A model generated the notes under the pieces. The model worked only from the letters and a program-made list of their open reading frames with translations. It made no database searches and was not told the origin of the DNA. Positions 53,295 through 62,763 of a DNA stretch of 64,000 nucleotides are shown in pieces. This DNA is from Pseudarthrobacter sp. NamE2 (GTDB lineage Bacteria > Actinomycetota > Actinomycetes > Actinomycetales > Micrococcaceae). The translations under genes and the position numbers were made by a program. The stretch covers positions 62,001 to 126,000 of the forward strand of contig NZ_VAHN01000010.1 in NCBI RefSeq assembly GCF_005796205.1, in the 5' to 3' direction. Each line of letters opens with the position of its first letter. Position 1 is the stretch's first letter.

Positions 53295-54068
53295 GTGAAG
53301 GAATCGGCCAAAAGCAGGGCCACATTCATGTTCATCGCAGCCATCGCCCGCCCGCTGCTGAACCTCATGATGGGTAAGAAGTGGGAAGGTACCGAAAAGC
53401 TTCCCGCTGGCGGATTCATCGCCGCGCCCAACCACTGCACCGAGATCGACCCCCTGGTGGTGGGCCATATGCTCTACAACCGGAAGCGCGCTCCGCACTT
53501 CCTCGCCAAATCCGGGCTCTTCAATGTGCCTGGTTTGGGTTGGCTCCTGCGGGCCACCAAGCAGGTCCCGGTGGAGCGTTCGACGGCGGGAGCCAACCGC
53601 TCCCTGCAGGTCGCCCAGGAGATTGTCGCCGAGGGCGGGGCCATCATCATCTATCCCGAAGGAACGCTCACCCGGGACCCGGACCTTTGGCCGATGAAGG
53701 GTCATACGGGCGCCGCCAGGCTTGCCCTCGAAGGCGGGATCCCGGTGGTTCCCATTGCCCACTGGGGCGCCCACGAAGTGTTCCCGCGCTACGGCAAAAA
53801 GTTTCACCTGTTTCCGCGGAAATTGTCCCGGGTAGTGGTTGGCGACCCGGTGGATCTCAGCGCCTTCTCCGGCCGGCCCCTGGATAAGGCCACCCTTACG
53901 GCGGCCACCGATGCAATTATGGATGCCATCACGGCGCTCCTCGCGGAGCTCCGCGGCGAACAGCCGCCTGCGGAGCGCTGGGATCCGACCCGGCAGCAGC
54001 AGGCCAAGCACGGGCGTTTCGTGGAGCGCGGTCAGCAGCAGCCCGGCAACGGGGCGGATGCACAGTGA
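53295..54068 (+). CDS. 1-acyl-sn-glycerol-3-phosphate acyltransferase (PlsC-like)
   Basis: 257 residues. The acyltransferase box NHCTEID is at residues 46-52 and the second box YPEGTLTRD around 118-126, with an N-terminal hydrophobic stretch for membrane association. It likely acylates lysophosphatidate in phospholipid synthesis, which suits its neighbour gpsA. GTG start at 53295, 11 bases after murA. A longer in-frame reading upstream lies within murA and is not used. Its stop overlaps gpsA (GTGA). Confidence 0.9.
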   Translation: MKESAKSRATFMFIAAIARPLLNLMMGKKWEGTEKLPAGGFIAAPNHCTEIDPLVVGHMLYNRKRAPHFLAKSGLFNVPGLGWLLRATKQVPVERSTAGANRSLQVAQEIVAEGGAIIIYPEGTLTRDPDLWPMKGHTGAARLALEGGIPVVPIAHWGAHEVFPRYGKKFHLFPRKLSRVVVGDPVDLSAFSGRPLDKATLTAATDAIMDAITALLAELRGEQPPAERWDPTRQQQAKHGRFVERGQQQPGNGADAQ

Positions 54069-55117
54069 CCTTGGAGGGCAAACTGGCGGGCTCGTCCCGT
54101 TCCGTAGCCGTGCTCGGCGCGGGGTCGTGGGGAACCACGTTTGCGAAAATCCTTGCCGATGCCGCCGCGGCGGCCGGTTCCCCCCGGAGCATCCGGGTGT
54201 GGGGGCGCCGTGCTGAAGTGGTGGATGAGATCAATGGCCGGCACCGGAATTCGCAGTACCTCAAGGACATCGCGCTTCCGGCCGGCATCACGGCGTCCAC
54301 CGATGTGGCTGAGGCATTGGAGGGGGCGGACCTTGTTGTCCTGGCAGTACCCGCCCAGTCACTGCGCCCCCAGCTGCGCGGATGGAAGGACCTGATTGCA
54401 CCAGGGGCCGTCGTCGTATCCCTGATGAAGGGCCTCGAACTCGGCACCGATTCCCGCATGAGCGAGGTCATCAACCAGGAACTGGGGGTGCCCGCGGACC
54501 GGATCGCCGTCGTCTCCGGCCCGAACCTGGCGATGGAAATTGCGCGCGAGGAACCCACCGCTTCCGTGGTTGCCTGTTCCGACTCCGCCGTTGCGGGCTG
54601 GATCGCCAGGAGCTGCACGGCACCCTACTTCCGGCCCTATACAACGTCTGACGTGGTGGGGGTGGAAATCGGCGGCATCGTCAAGAACGTCATCGCGCTG
54701 GCCGTGGGCATCTGCGAGGGCAAGCAGATGGGGGACAACACCAAGGCTTCCGTCATCACAAGGGGCCTTGCGGAAACCTCGCGCCTTGCGCTGGCACTCG
54801 GCGGTGACGCGAAGACCATGGCAGGCCTTGCCGGCCTGGGGGACCTGGTGGCAACCTGCTCGTCGTCGCTGTCCCGGAACCATACCGCGGGCCGCCTGCT
54901 CGGCCAGGGCCTGACGCTGGACGAGGTGGGACAGAAGATGACCCAGACCGCCGAAGGCATCAAGTCCGGCCAGGCCGTGCACGAACTGGCCGGCAAGCTC
55001 GGTGTCGACATGCCCATCACCGCCGCGGTGGTGGCTGTCCTGGCCGGCAAACTGTCCGTTGACCAACTGGGGCCCGTCCTGTTGTCCCGGGAACTGAAAC
55101 CTGAAGGCGATTACTGA
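54065..55117 (+). CDS. gpsA: NAD(P)-dependent glycerol-3-phosphate dehydrogenase
   Basis: Reduces dihydroxyacetone phosphate to sn-glycerol 3-phosphate for phospholipids, 350 residues. The Rossmann motif is VAVLGAGSWGTTFAKIL. AVPAQSLRPQLRG, VVSLMKGLELGTDSRMSEV, SGPNLAMEIAREEPTA and NVIALAVGICEGKQMGDN contain the substrate-binding and catalytic residues. GTG start overlaps the acyltransferase stop by 4 bases. ddl begins three bases after it. Confidence 0.96.
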   Translation: MTLEGKLAGSSRSVAVLGAGSWGTTFAKILADAAAAAGSPRSIRVWGRRAEVVDEINGRHRNSQYLKDIALPAGITASTDVAEALEGADLVVLAVPAQSLRPQLRGWKDLIAPGAVVVSLMKGLELGTDSRMSEVINQELGVPADRIAVVSGPNLAMEIAREEPTASVVACSDSAVAGWIARSCTAPYFRPYTTSDVVGVEIGGIVKNVIALAVGICEGKQMGDNTKASVITRGLAETSRLALALGGDAKTMAGLAGLGDLVATCSSSLSRNHTAGRLLGQGLTLDEVGQKMTQTAEGIKSGQAVHELAGKLGVDMPITAAVVAVLAGKLSVDQLGPVLLSRELKPEGDY

Positions 55118-55119
55118 CG

Positions 55120-56259
55120 ATGTCCCAGAACAACCAGACCGCAGGGAACCCGTCCAAGCCCCGGGTCGCGGTGCTTTTCGGCGGACGCTCGAGCGAACAC
55201 GCCGTCAGCTGCGTAACGGCGGCCGGAGTGCTGGGCGCCATCAACAAAGACAAGTACGACGTCATCCCCATCGGGATCGCAAAATCCGGGCAGTGGGTCC
55301 TGGCGTCCCCGGACACCTCCCAGTGGTCGCTTGCCGGGTCGTCGCTGCCCGAGGTGGCGCCGTCGGCCGAGACCGTCACGCTGGCGGAAATAGGGGGAGA
55401 GCACCAGCTGATCGTGGCGGCGCCCAACGAGGTCCCGCAGGAACTCGGGACTGTTGACGTGGTCTTCCCGCTGCTGCATGGACCGTTCGGTGAAGACGGC
55501 ACCATCCAGGGGCTCCTGGAGCTTTCCGACACACGCTACGTGGGGGCCGGAGTGCTGGCCTCCGCGGTCGGCATGGACAAGCACTTCATGAAAGTGGTCT
55601 TTGAAGCTGCCGGACTGCACGTTGGCCCCTACATCGCGGTGACCGACCGGCAGTGGCGCAAGGACCCGGAAGCTGTCCGTAAGCAGGTGGACCGCCTTGG
55701 CTTCCCGGTCTTCGTCAAGCCGGCAAGGGCGGGTTCTTCCATGGGCATCTCCAAGGTTGACTCCCTCGAACAGCTGGACGCTGCCATCGAAGCCGCGCGC
55801 CGGCACGACCTCAAGCTGGTCATCGAAGCGGGAATCATGGGCCGCGAAATCGAGTGTGCAGTCCTCGAGGGCCGGGGGACCGACGCGCCCCGCACGTCGA
55901 TGCCCGGTGAAATTTCCGTTGCCGGCGGCACCCACGAGTTCTATGACTTTGAGGCAAAGTACGTTGAGGACAACGCCGTTGCGCTGAGCTGCCCTGCGGA
56001 TATCCCCGAGGAAGCCATCGCCCGGGTGAGGGAGCTGGCGGCCGCGGCGTTCGACGCCATCGGTGCCGAGGGTTTGAGCCGTGTGGACTTTTTCTACACG
56101 CCCGACGGCGAGATCATCATCAACGAGATCAATACGATGCCCGGCTTTACGCCCAAGAGCATGTACCCGCAGATGTGGGCCGCGTCGGGGCTCAGCTACC
56201 CGGACCTGATCGACGAGCTCATCTACCTTGCGTTGAACAGGAAAACCGGGCTCCGTTAA
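55120..56259 (+). CDS. ddl: D-alanine--D-alanine ligase
   Basis: An ATP-grasp enzyme that makes the D-Ala-D-Ala dipeptide for peptidoglycan, 379 residues. VAVLFGGRSSEHAVSCVTA, PLLHGPFGEDGTIQGLLEL, VKPARAGSSMGISKV, EINTMPGFTPKSMYP and the metal-binding VDFFYTPDGEIIINE are family signatures. It is the last gene of the murA-ddl run and converges on the DUF3515 gene 24 bases away. Confidence 0.96.
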   Translation: MSQNNQTAGNPSKPRVAVLFGGRSSEHAVSCVTAAGVLGAINKDKYDVIPIGIAKSGQWVLASPDTSQWSLAGSSLPEVAPSAETVTLAEIGGEHQLIVAAPNEVPQELGTVDVVFPLLHGPFGEDGTIQGLLELSDTRYVGAGVLASAVGMDKHFMKVVFEAAGLHVGPYIAVTDRQWRKDPEAVRKQVDRLGFPVFVKPARAGSSMGISKVDSLEQLDAAIEAARRHDLKLVIEAGIMGREIECAVLEGRGTDAPRTSMPGEISVAGGTHEFYDFEAKYVEDNAVALSCPADIPEEAIARVRELAAAAFDAIGAEGLSRVDFFYTPDGEIIINEINTMPGFTPKSMYPQMWAASGLSYPDLIDELIYLALNRKTGLR

Positions 56260-56283
56260 TCCCACCCTCCGGGCCCCGTCCAC

Positions 56284-56790
56284 CTACTGGCTCTGCGGCA
56301 GGTCCTGCAGCTCTTCCTGCCCCACGCAGCCCCGCGTGGCAGGTACCTCGCCGGCCGGGGCAGCGAGGTCGGCGAGCACGGTCGCCGAACTGATTTTGTC
56401 CGGATCCATCAGGATCTCGGTGGCCGGTTCGCGCCCGTAGGTGGTCAAGGTCCACACAGGGTCGCCCTCCTTGATCACCCAGTCGATACCGTTGACCGTC
56501 ACGCAGCGGTCCGTCGTCGGCCCGGGGGCGTTGACGCCGCAGCGGAGGATGACGAGGGACGGATCGCCCCACGCTGCGGTGGCCTGACTGTTGGTCTTCC
56601 TTAGTTTGGCCTCCCCGATCGAGTCCGGCAGAGACACCATCATTGGGGCGCATGCAGGATTGGCAGCGTCACCGGCTGCGGGAACGTCGACGGCGGACGA
56701 GCAGCCTGTGAGGGCCACAACAGCGGCCAGGCCCCCGGTCAGGGCCATAGTGGCGGCACGGGCAGGAAGGGAAAGCCGGGGACGGTGCAT
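56284..56790 (-). CDS. DUF3515 family lipoprotein
   Basis: 168 residues. The signal peptide ends in VALTGCSS (lipobox) and the mature part starts SAVDVPAAGDAANPACAPMM. Cysteines and DPSLVILRCGVNAPGPT, TDRCVTVNGIDWVI and WTLTTYGREPATEIL fit the DUF3515 family of actinobacterial secreted proteins, for which no function is established. The chosen start ATG 56790 gives a normal signal peptide; the longer reading adds 23 residues that do not look like one. It commonly lies between ddl and thiL in this group. Confidence 0.82.
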   Translation of the reverse strand: MHRPRLSLPARAATMALTGGLAAVVALTGCSSAVDVPAAGDAANPACAPMMVSLPDSIGEAKLRKTNSQATAAWGDPSLVILRCGVNAPGPTTDRCVTVNGIDWVIKEGDPVWTLTTYGREPATEILMDPDKISSATVLADLAAPAGEVPATRGCVGQEELQDLPQSQ

Positions 56791-56910
56791 CAACCCATCA
56801 TCCCGAATATGGACCCGGCAAGGCCAATCTCTGCCGTCCGCCGCCCACCACACGGGCACAGGTTTTCCGGCCCGCCCGCGATTGTCGCCGCCGCGCTGTA
56901 GCGTAGTGCC

Positions 56911-57978
56911 GTGCCTGAAACGTCCTTAAACAGCAGCGGCCACGCCCGCACGGGTTCCGCGCAGCAGCTTGCTGTTGCCGGGCTTTCCGAAGCCGAGCTG
57001 CTGGCCCGGATCTTTCCCCGGCTTTCGATGGGCAGCGGTCACTCCGAAGCCACCCTCCTGGGTCCGGGAGATGACGCCGCCGTGGTGGCCGCAACGGACG
57101 GCAGGACCGTCATCAGCATTGATACGCAGGTCCAGGACCAGGACTTCCGTCTCCACTGGCCCAACGGATACTGCACCAGCGGCTTCGACGTCGGCTGGAA
57201 GGCCGCGGCGCAAAACCTCAGCGACATCAACGCCATGGGGGCAACCGCCACGTCGATGGTCGTGAGCCTGACCCTTCCACCGGACACACCGGTCAGCTGG
57301 GTTGAAGGCCTGGCGGACGGACTGACGGCCGGCATCCGGGAACTGGGGGCGGACCGCTGTTCAGTGGCAGGAGGCGATCTCGGCAGGGGACGCGAAATAT
57401 CCGTCACCGTCGCAGTCCTGGGAACGCTGGACGGTGGAAACGCCGTCCTCCGCTCCGGAGCCCGGCCGGGCGACGTCCTGGCACTGGCAGGGACCGCCGG
57501 ACATGCCGCCGCAGGCCTGGCGCTGCTCGAATCGTCCCACAGCGTGGACACCCTCACGACGGAGCAACTCCGTTTTTTGGGCCTGCAGTCCAGGCCCCGG
57601 CCGCCCCTTGCCGCGGGTCCTGCCGCCAGGACAGGTGGCGCCACCGCCATGCTCGACGTCTCTGACGGACTGGTCCGGGACAGCCGGAGGCTGGCAGTGG
57701 CCAGCCAGGCCGCCGTCCATCTCGACCCGGAACAGGTGGCGCGGCTGGCAGCCGGCCTGCAGCCTGCCGCGGGGCTGCTGGGAGCGGACGCAGTCGGCTG
57801 GGTGCTGGACGGAGGCGAGGACCACGGCCTGCTGGCCACATTCCCTTCCGGCGTGCAGCTGCCTCCGGGATTCACTGCGATAGGCTCGGTACAAGCACTG
57901 GGAATCGATGAAGGCCCGGGCGTCATGATTGCGGGCCGGTCCGCGGACACCGGGGGATGGGATCACTTTGCACACTAA
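56911..57978 (+). CDS. thiL: Thiamine-monophosphate kinase
   Basis: Phosphorylates thiamine monophosphate to the active diphosphate, 355 residues. ATP/metal motifs are GPGDDAAVVA, VSMVxx-type LSDINAMGATATSM, VAGGDLGRGREI and MLDVSDGLVRDSRRLA, and WVLDGGEDHGLLATF follows. GTG start at 56911 with TAGCGT six bases upstream, so leaderless. Its stop lies inside the next gene's first codons. Confidence 0.94.
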   Translation: MPETSLNSSGHARTGSAQQLAVAGLSEAELLARIFPRLSMGSGHSEATLLGPGDDAAVVAATDGRTVISIDTQVQDQDFRLHWPNGYCTSGFDVGWKAAAQNLSDINAMGATATSMVVSLTLPPDTPVSWVEGLADGLTAGIRELGADRCSVAGGDLGRGREISVTVAVLGTLDGGNAVLRSGARPGDVLALAGTAGHAAAGLALLESSHSVDTLTTEQLRFLGLQSRPRPPLAAGPAARTGGATAMLDVSDGLVRDSRRLAVASQAAVHLDPEQVARLAAGLQPAAGLLGADAVGWVLDGGEDHGLLATFPSGVQLPPGFTAIGSVQALGIDEGPGVMIAGRSADTGGWDHFAH

Positions 57979-58987
57979 GGTTGCCGCCAACGCGCAGGCG
58001 ATGAAGAGGTGGTTGGGCAAGGCTGAAACCACCCTGGGCAATCACAGTGACCGCCTCAACGCCATCAACATCTTCCCGGTGGCGGACGGGGATACCGGAA
58101 CCAACCTCTACCTGACAGTCCGCGCCGCGGCCCGCTCCCTGGCCGCGGACGGCGACCAGCCCGCCCAGACCGATGTGGGAGCCCTGCTTGCGACCGCCGG
58201 GCAGGCTGCCCTGGAGGAGGCCCGGGGGAATTCCGGAACCCTTTTCTCGGTATTCCTGTGCGCAGCCGCCGAACCCCTCGCCGGACACACGCGGCTTACG
58301 TCCACACTGCTCGCGGCGGCACTGAACCGGGCACAGATCCGTGCCTGGTCCGCCCTCAGCGATCCTGTACCGGGCACCATGCTGTCCGTTATGGAGGCCG
58401 CGGCACGGGCAGCGGCAGCCGTGGATGCGGGACAAAACGGAGACGACAGCAACCACGCGCTTGGCCTTGCCCTTGACGCAGCCGTCGAAGGTGCGCTCGC
58501 GGCGGTGATCCAGACCGAGGACCAGCTCGATGCGCTGACCTCGGCCCACGTTGTGGACGCCGGAGGCGTTGGAATGCTCCTGATCCTCGACTGCCTCCGC
58601 TCCGCCGTCCTCGGTGAGGAGCTGCAAAGCGAACTCCTCGACGGGCTGCACGGCTACGACGTCGCCGATCCCCACATCCACGCCGACATGCCGGACGACG
58701 ACGGCGTCGAGGTGATGTGCACCATCAGCCTCTCGCCCCTGAACGCCGCGACCCTCCGGCAGCGGCTCGACGAGATTGGCGAATCAGTCATCATGAGCCA
58801 GGTGGGAAGCGGTGCGGATGACCACGGCAACTACCGGTGGCGGGTGCATGTCCATGTTCCCGACGCGGGCCCTGTGGTCGCCATCATCCGCTCCCTGGGT
58901 GAGCCGGCACAAATGAGCATCAGCGAGCTCGCGCAGCCACGGAACGCGGATGTCGACGCTGTGAACTCCGGCGGGCATGAACGCTGA
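57968..58987 (+). CDS. DAK2-domain protein (short FakA-like)
   Basis: About 339 residues. The DAK2/DhaL nucleotide-Mg site NIFPVADGDTGTNLYLT (about residues 34-50) is intact, as is GNSGTLFSVFL. ALSDPVPGTMLSVMEAAA and GGVGMLLILDCLR are also present. FakA fatty-acid kinases are about 550 residues, and this protein ends roughly 200 residues earlier, so the C-terminal part is reduced. Start uncertain: TTG 57968 overlaps the thiL end, and a GTG/ATG 39 bases earlier or ATG at 58001 are alternatives. It overlaps recG by 11 bases. Confidence 0.82.
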   Translation: MHTKVAANAQAMKRWLGKAETTLGNHSDRLNAINIFPVADGDTGTNLYLTVRAAARSLAADGDQPAQTDVGALLATAGQAALEEARGNSGTLFSVFLCAAAEPLAGHTRLTSTLLAAALNRAQIRAWSALSDPVPGTMLSVMEAAARAAAAVDAGQNGDDSNHALGLALDAAVEGALAAVIQTEDQLDALTSAHVVDAGGVGMLLILDCLRSAVLGEELQSELLDGLHGYDVADPHIHADMPDDDGVEVMCTISLSPLNAATLRQRLDEIGESVIMSQVGSGADDHGNYRWRVHVHVPDAGPVVAIIRSLGEPAQMSISELAQPRNADVDAVNSGGHER

Positions 58988-61250
58988 GCTTGACCTGCCC
59001 CTGGAACGACGGGTCGGCAAACGCTCCGCCGCCGTCATCGAGAAGCACCTGGGCATCACCACAGTGGCGGGGCTGCTGAACTATTTCCCGCGCCGGTACC
59101 TCACCCGTGGCGAACTGACGCCCATCAGCGGGATTCCCCGCGACGAGGACGTCACACTCATCGCCCGGGTGCTGTCCACCAGCACCCGGAGCATGCGGGC
59201 ACGCAAGGGGACCATCACCGACGTCGTCATTTCGGACGACGACGGCCAGTCGGGGCTGCGGCTCGTTGGCGGCACGGACTACCGCGGCAAAGTTCCCGGC
59301 ACGCTCAAAATCAGCTTCTTCAACGCCTACCGCGCCAAGGCGGAACTGCTGCCCGGCCGGCGCGCCTTGTTCTCGGGCAGGGTCACCAGCTTCAAAGGCT
59401 CCCTTGGCCTCACCAATCCGGACTACCACGTCCTGGATGAGGACCCTTTCACCTCCAGCGGACAGGACGCCGGTAAGCTCGCCGCCATGCCCATCCCGGT
59501 GTACCCGGCAACCGCCAAGCTTCCCAGCTGGAAAATCCAGAAAGTCATCACGGCGCTGCTCGAAACCGCCGACCTTGAATCCCTGCCGGACCCGGTTCCA
59601 CCGGCCGTCGCTGAGCGAGAGAATTTCCTTCCCCTCGCAGAGGCCTACCGGCTGATCCACGCCCCCGAGTCCGCCACTGCCTGGACGCGGGCCCGGGACA
59701 GGTTCCGCTACCAGGAAGCGTTCGTACTCCAGTCCGCCCTCGCCCGCCGCAGGGCGCAGCTGGCGGCGGAGGAAGCTACCGCCAGGCGCCCCGTGGAGGA
59801 CGGAGCCCGGGCAGCCTTTGACCGCAGCCTTCCCTTCTCGCTGACCGACGGGCAGGCCGCCGTCGGAAAGACGCTGGCGATGGAACTGGCCCGCGATACC
59901 CCCATGAACCGCCTGCTGCAGGGCGAAGTGGGCTCCGGGAAAACGGTGGTGGCCCTACGGGCCATGCTGCAGGTGGTTGACGCCGGGGGACAGGCGGCGC
60001 TCCTGGCACCCACCGAAGTCCTGGCCGCCCAGCACTATGAATCGATCCGGCGCACCCTCGGTCCGCTGTCCCGGGACGGACTGCTGGGTCCCCTGGGCGG
60101 AGCGGACGGTGCCTCCGTGCAGGTCACGCTGCTGACCGGGTCCATGCCCACGGCGGCACGCAAGCGGGCCATGCTGGATGCAGCCTCCGGCACGGCCGGG
60201 ATTATCATCGGGACCCATGCCCTGCTTAGCGACAACGTCTCGTTCTATGACCTTGGCCTGATCGTGGTGGACGAGCAGCACCGGTTTGGCGTGGAGCAGC
60301 GCGACGCTCTGCGGGCGAAAGCGCGGAAGCCGCCGCATCTCCTGGTCATGACCGCCACCCCCATTCCCCGCACTGTTGCCATGACGGTTTTCGGTGACCT
60401 TGAGACATCCATGCTCGATGAGCTGCCCAAGGGCCGTGCTCCCATCACCACGCACCTGGTGGGGCTCGCCGAGAACCCCGCCTGGGCCGGGCGCATCTGG
60501 GCACGTGCCCGCGAAGAAATCGACGCCGGCCACCAGGTGTACGTCGTATGCCCCAAGATCGGCACCGATGACGACGGCGACTTCAGCCCCGGGGAGGCCG
60601 AGCCCGCCGGCCTGGAGGGGGAGGACAACGCACGCGAATTGGCGTCGGTGACGGCCGTCGTCGAACACCTGCTCGCGGAGCCGTCCCTCTCCGGGGTTCC
60701 GTTGGCTCCGCTGCACGGACGGCAGGATCCCGAGGTGAAGTCTGCCACCATGGCCGGGTTCGTGGACAACAGTGTCAAATTGCTGGTTTCCACCACAGTG
60801 ATCGAGGTGGGCGTCGATGTCCATAACGCAACGCTGATGGTGATTTTGGATGCTGACCGTTTCGGTATCTCGCAGCTGCACCAGCTTCGCGGCCGGGTGG
60901 GCCGGGGCGGCCTGCCGGGAACCTGCCTGCTGGTCACGGCACTGGAACCGGGGCACCCCAGCCGGCGGCGGCTTGAAGCAGTGGCCTCCACCACTGACGG
61001 GTTTGTGCTCTCCCATGAAGACCTGAAGCTCCGCCGCGAGGGTGACATCCTGGGAGCCTCCCAGTCCGGCGGGCGCTCCACCCTGAAACTGCTGCGCGTC
61101 CTGGAACACGGGGACGTCATTGCAAGGGCACGGGAGGATGCACAGGACATTGTGGGCAAGGACCCCCTCCTGTCCCGCCACCCGGAACTGGCCGATGCCA
61201 TCGACAAGTACCTCAATCCGGAGAAGGAGGCGTTCCTTGAGCGCGGCTGA
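58977..61250 (+). CDS. recG: ATP-dependent DNA helicase RecG
   Basis: A branch-migration helicase acting at stalled replication forks and recombination intermediates, 757 residues. The N-terminal wedge/OB region contains NYFPRRYLTRGELTPISG. The Walker A is GEVGSGKTVVALRAM near residue 317 and the DExH motif is VDEQHRFGVEQRDAL near residue 430. Also present are MTATPIPRTVAMTVFGDLE, STTVIEVGVDVHNATLMV and QLHQLRGRVGRGGLPGTCLL. Start ATG overlaps the previous gene. Confidence 0.96.
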   Translation: MNAELDLPLERRVGKRSAAVIEKHLGITTVAGLLNYFPRRYLTRGELTPISGIPRDEDVTLIARVLSTSTRSMRARKGTITDVVISDDDGQSGLRLVGGTDYRGKVPGTLKISFFNAYRAKAELLPGRRALFSGRVTSFKGSLGLTNPDYHVLDEDPFTSSGQDAGKLAAMPIPVYPATAKLPSWKIQKVITALLETADLESLPDPVPPAVAERENFLPLAEAYRLIHAPESATAWTRARDRFRYQEAFVLQSALARRRAQLAAEEATARRPVEDGARAAFDRSLPFSLTDGQAAVGKTLAMELARDTPMNRLLQGEVGSGKTVVALRAMLQVVDAGGQAALLAPTEVLAAQHYESIRRTLGPLSRDGLLGPLGGADGASVQVTLLTGSMPTAARKRAMLDAASGTAGIIIGTHALLSDNVSFYDLGLIVVDEQHRFGVEQRDALRAKARKPPHLLVMTATPIPRTVAMTVFGDLETSMLDELPKGRAPITTHLVGLAENPAWAGRIWARAREEIDAGHQVYVVCPKIGTDDDGDFSPGEAEPAGLEGEDNARELASVTAVVEHLLAEPSLSGVPLAPLHGRQDPEVKSATMAGFVDNSVKLLVSTTVIEVGVDVHNATLMVILDADRFGISQLHQLRGRVGRGGLPGTCLLVTALEPGHPSRRRLEAVASTTDGFVLSHEDLKLRREGDILGASQSGGRSTLKLLRVLEHGDVIARAREDAQDIVGKDPLLSRHPELADAIDKYLNPEKEAFLERG

Positions 61251-61310
61251 CCGAACCTTGGATGCGGACGGTGCGCAGTCCGCGGGACCAGGCATACCCG
61301 GGGGGACCCC

Positions 61311-61940
61311 ATGAGCAGGATCATCGCCGGAGCGGCGGGCGGCACGCCGTTGTCTGCCGTTCCCGGTTCCCTTACCAGGCCTACCACCGACCGCGTCAAG
61401 GAGGCGCTGTTCTCCCGGCTTGACGCGTTCGACGTCATCGCCGGTGCCAGGGTGCTCGACCTGTACGCCGGCTCGGGTTCCCTGGGGGTGGAAAGCGGGA
61501 GCAGGGGTGCGCAGGCAGTGGAGCTCGTGGAATCCGACGCCAAGGCAAGCGCCGTCTGCCAGCGGAACGCCGACCTCCTCAATGGCGTCCTGGGGCGCAA
61601 GGCCGTGACGGTCCACCGGTCCAAGGTCGAACCGTTCCTGGACCGGGCAACCCCCGGGGACACGTGGGACCTGGTCTTCCTCGACCCGCCCTATCCCCTG
61701 GAGGAGACGGCGCTGTCCGCCGTGCTTTCCAAGCTCGCCGCGCACCTGGCGCCGTCGGCCGTCGTTGTGGTGGAACGCTCGTCCCGGTCTCCTGAACCGG
61801 AATGGCCGGAAGCGCTCACCCGCTTCGCAGAAAAGAAATACGGGGAAACAAGGCTGTGGTTTGCCGAACCGTACGTTCCGGATGCCATTGACCGGGACGA
61901 TATTTCGGCGGTGGAAGAGGCGGAAACGGCCGGGCCGTAG
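61311..61940 (+). CDS. rsmD: 16S rRNA (guanine(966)-N(2))-methyltransferase RsmD
   Basis: A 209-residue SAM-dependent N2-guanine methyltransferase. GARVLDLYAGSGSLGVES is the SAM-binding motif, the catalytic FLDPPYP site is present, and RPTTDRVKEALFSRL is the N-terminal family block. It follows recG by 60 bases in the same direction, as in many actinobacteria. It is followed by a convergent spermidine-synthase-like gene 22 bases away. Confidence 0.94.
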   Translation: MSRIIAGAAGGTPLSAVPGSLTRPTTDRVKEALFSRLDAFDVIAGARVLDLYAGSGSLGVESGSRGAQAVELVESDAKASAVCQRNADLLNGVLGRKAVTVHRSKVEPFLDRATPGDTWDLVFLDPPYPLEETALSAVLSKLAAHLAPSAVVVVERSSRSPEPEWPEALTRFAEKKYGETRLWFAEPYVPDAIDRDDISAVEEAETAGP

Positions 61941-61962
61941 GTGTCCAGGCCGCCACGCAGCA

Positions 61963-62763
61963 CTACGGCCGCGGCTGACCCGTAAACGGATCCAGGTCCA
62001 CGCCGGCAAGGACCGTGGCGGGGTGGGGTCCCCGGGCGGCCAGTTCCGCCGTCCACTCACCGGGCCAGGGCACCTGGGTTCCGGCGAGGATGATGTTGCC
62101 GGGGTATCGTCCCTGGAACATCCCTGCTTCGGCAAAGGCCGCCACATCCGTCATCACCTGCCGCATGGCCGCCACCTGGCTGCGGACAAGCGTCAGACCC
62201 GGCTCGTCGCCCACGTTGACAATCAGCACCCCGTCCGGCGCAAGCCTTGCCTGTACCTCCCGGTAGAAATCGGTGCAGGCGATGTGGGCGGGAGCGTCCG
62301 GCCCCGAAAAGATGTCCAGGATGACGACGTCGAAGGCGGATTGAGGATCCAGCTGACCGAGTGCCGCCCGGGCATCACCGGTGATGGTATGCAGGTCCGT
62401 TCCTTCGGGAAGGGGGAGCTGCCGCAGGACGAAGTCAAGCAGCTCACGTTCCAGCTCGACGGCGTACTGTACGGACCCTGGCCGGGTGGCCTGGATGTAG
62501 CGGGCCAGCGTCAGGGCGCCGGCGCCCAGGTGCAAAGCCCGGACCGGGGCTCCGGAAGGCGCGGCAAGGTCAACCAGGTGTCCGATCCTTCGGAGGTACT
62601 CGTAAAAGATCTCCTCGGGGTGGGCCAGGTTGACATGGGACTGCTCGGCCCCACCGATGCTCAGCACGTAGCTGCCTTCAGTGAAGGCATCCGGTTCGAT
62701 GGAGGCGTGCTGGCCGGTGGTGCGCAGGAACCTGGCCGCCGGGCCCCGGCTGCCCCCGGACAT
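61963..62763 (-). CDS. Spermidine synthase-like methyltransferase-fold protein
   Basis: 266 residues. The aminopropyltransferase/methyltransferase core is visible: VRALHLGAGALTLARYIQA (SAM-site loop), AVELERELLDFVL, ITGDARAAL and FDVVILDIFSG. There is no clear tetramerisation domain and no polyamine-pathway neighbour (speD/speA), so polyamine synthesis is not established and it may be a distinct methyl- or aminopropyl-transferase. ATG 62763 overlaps the aminotransferase stop (ATGA), so the two are co-transcribed. Confidence 0.78.
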   Translation of the reverse strand: MSGGSRGPAARFLRTTGQHASIEPDAFTEGSYVLSIGGAEQSHVNLAHPEEIFYEYLRRIGHLVDLAAPSGAPVRALHLGAGALTLARYIQATRPGSVQYAVELERELLDFVLRQLPLPEGTDLHTITGDARAALGQLDPQSAFDVVILDIFSGPDAPAHIACTDFYREVQARLAPDGVLIVNVGDEPGLTLVRSQVAAMRQVMTDVAAFAEAGMFQGRYPGNIILAGTQVPWPGEWTAELAARGPHPATVLAGVDLDPFTGQPRP

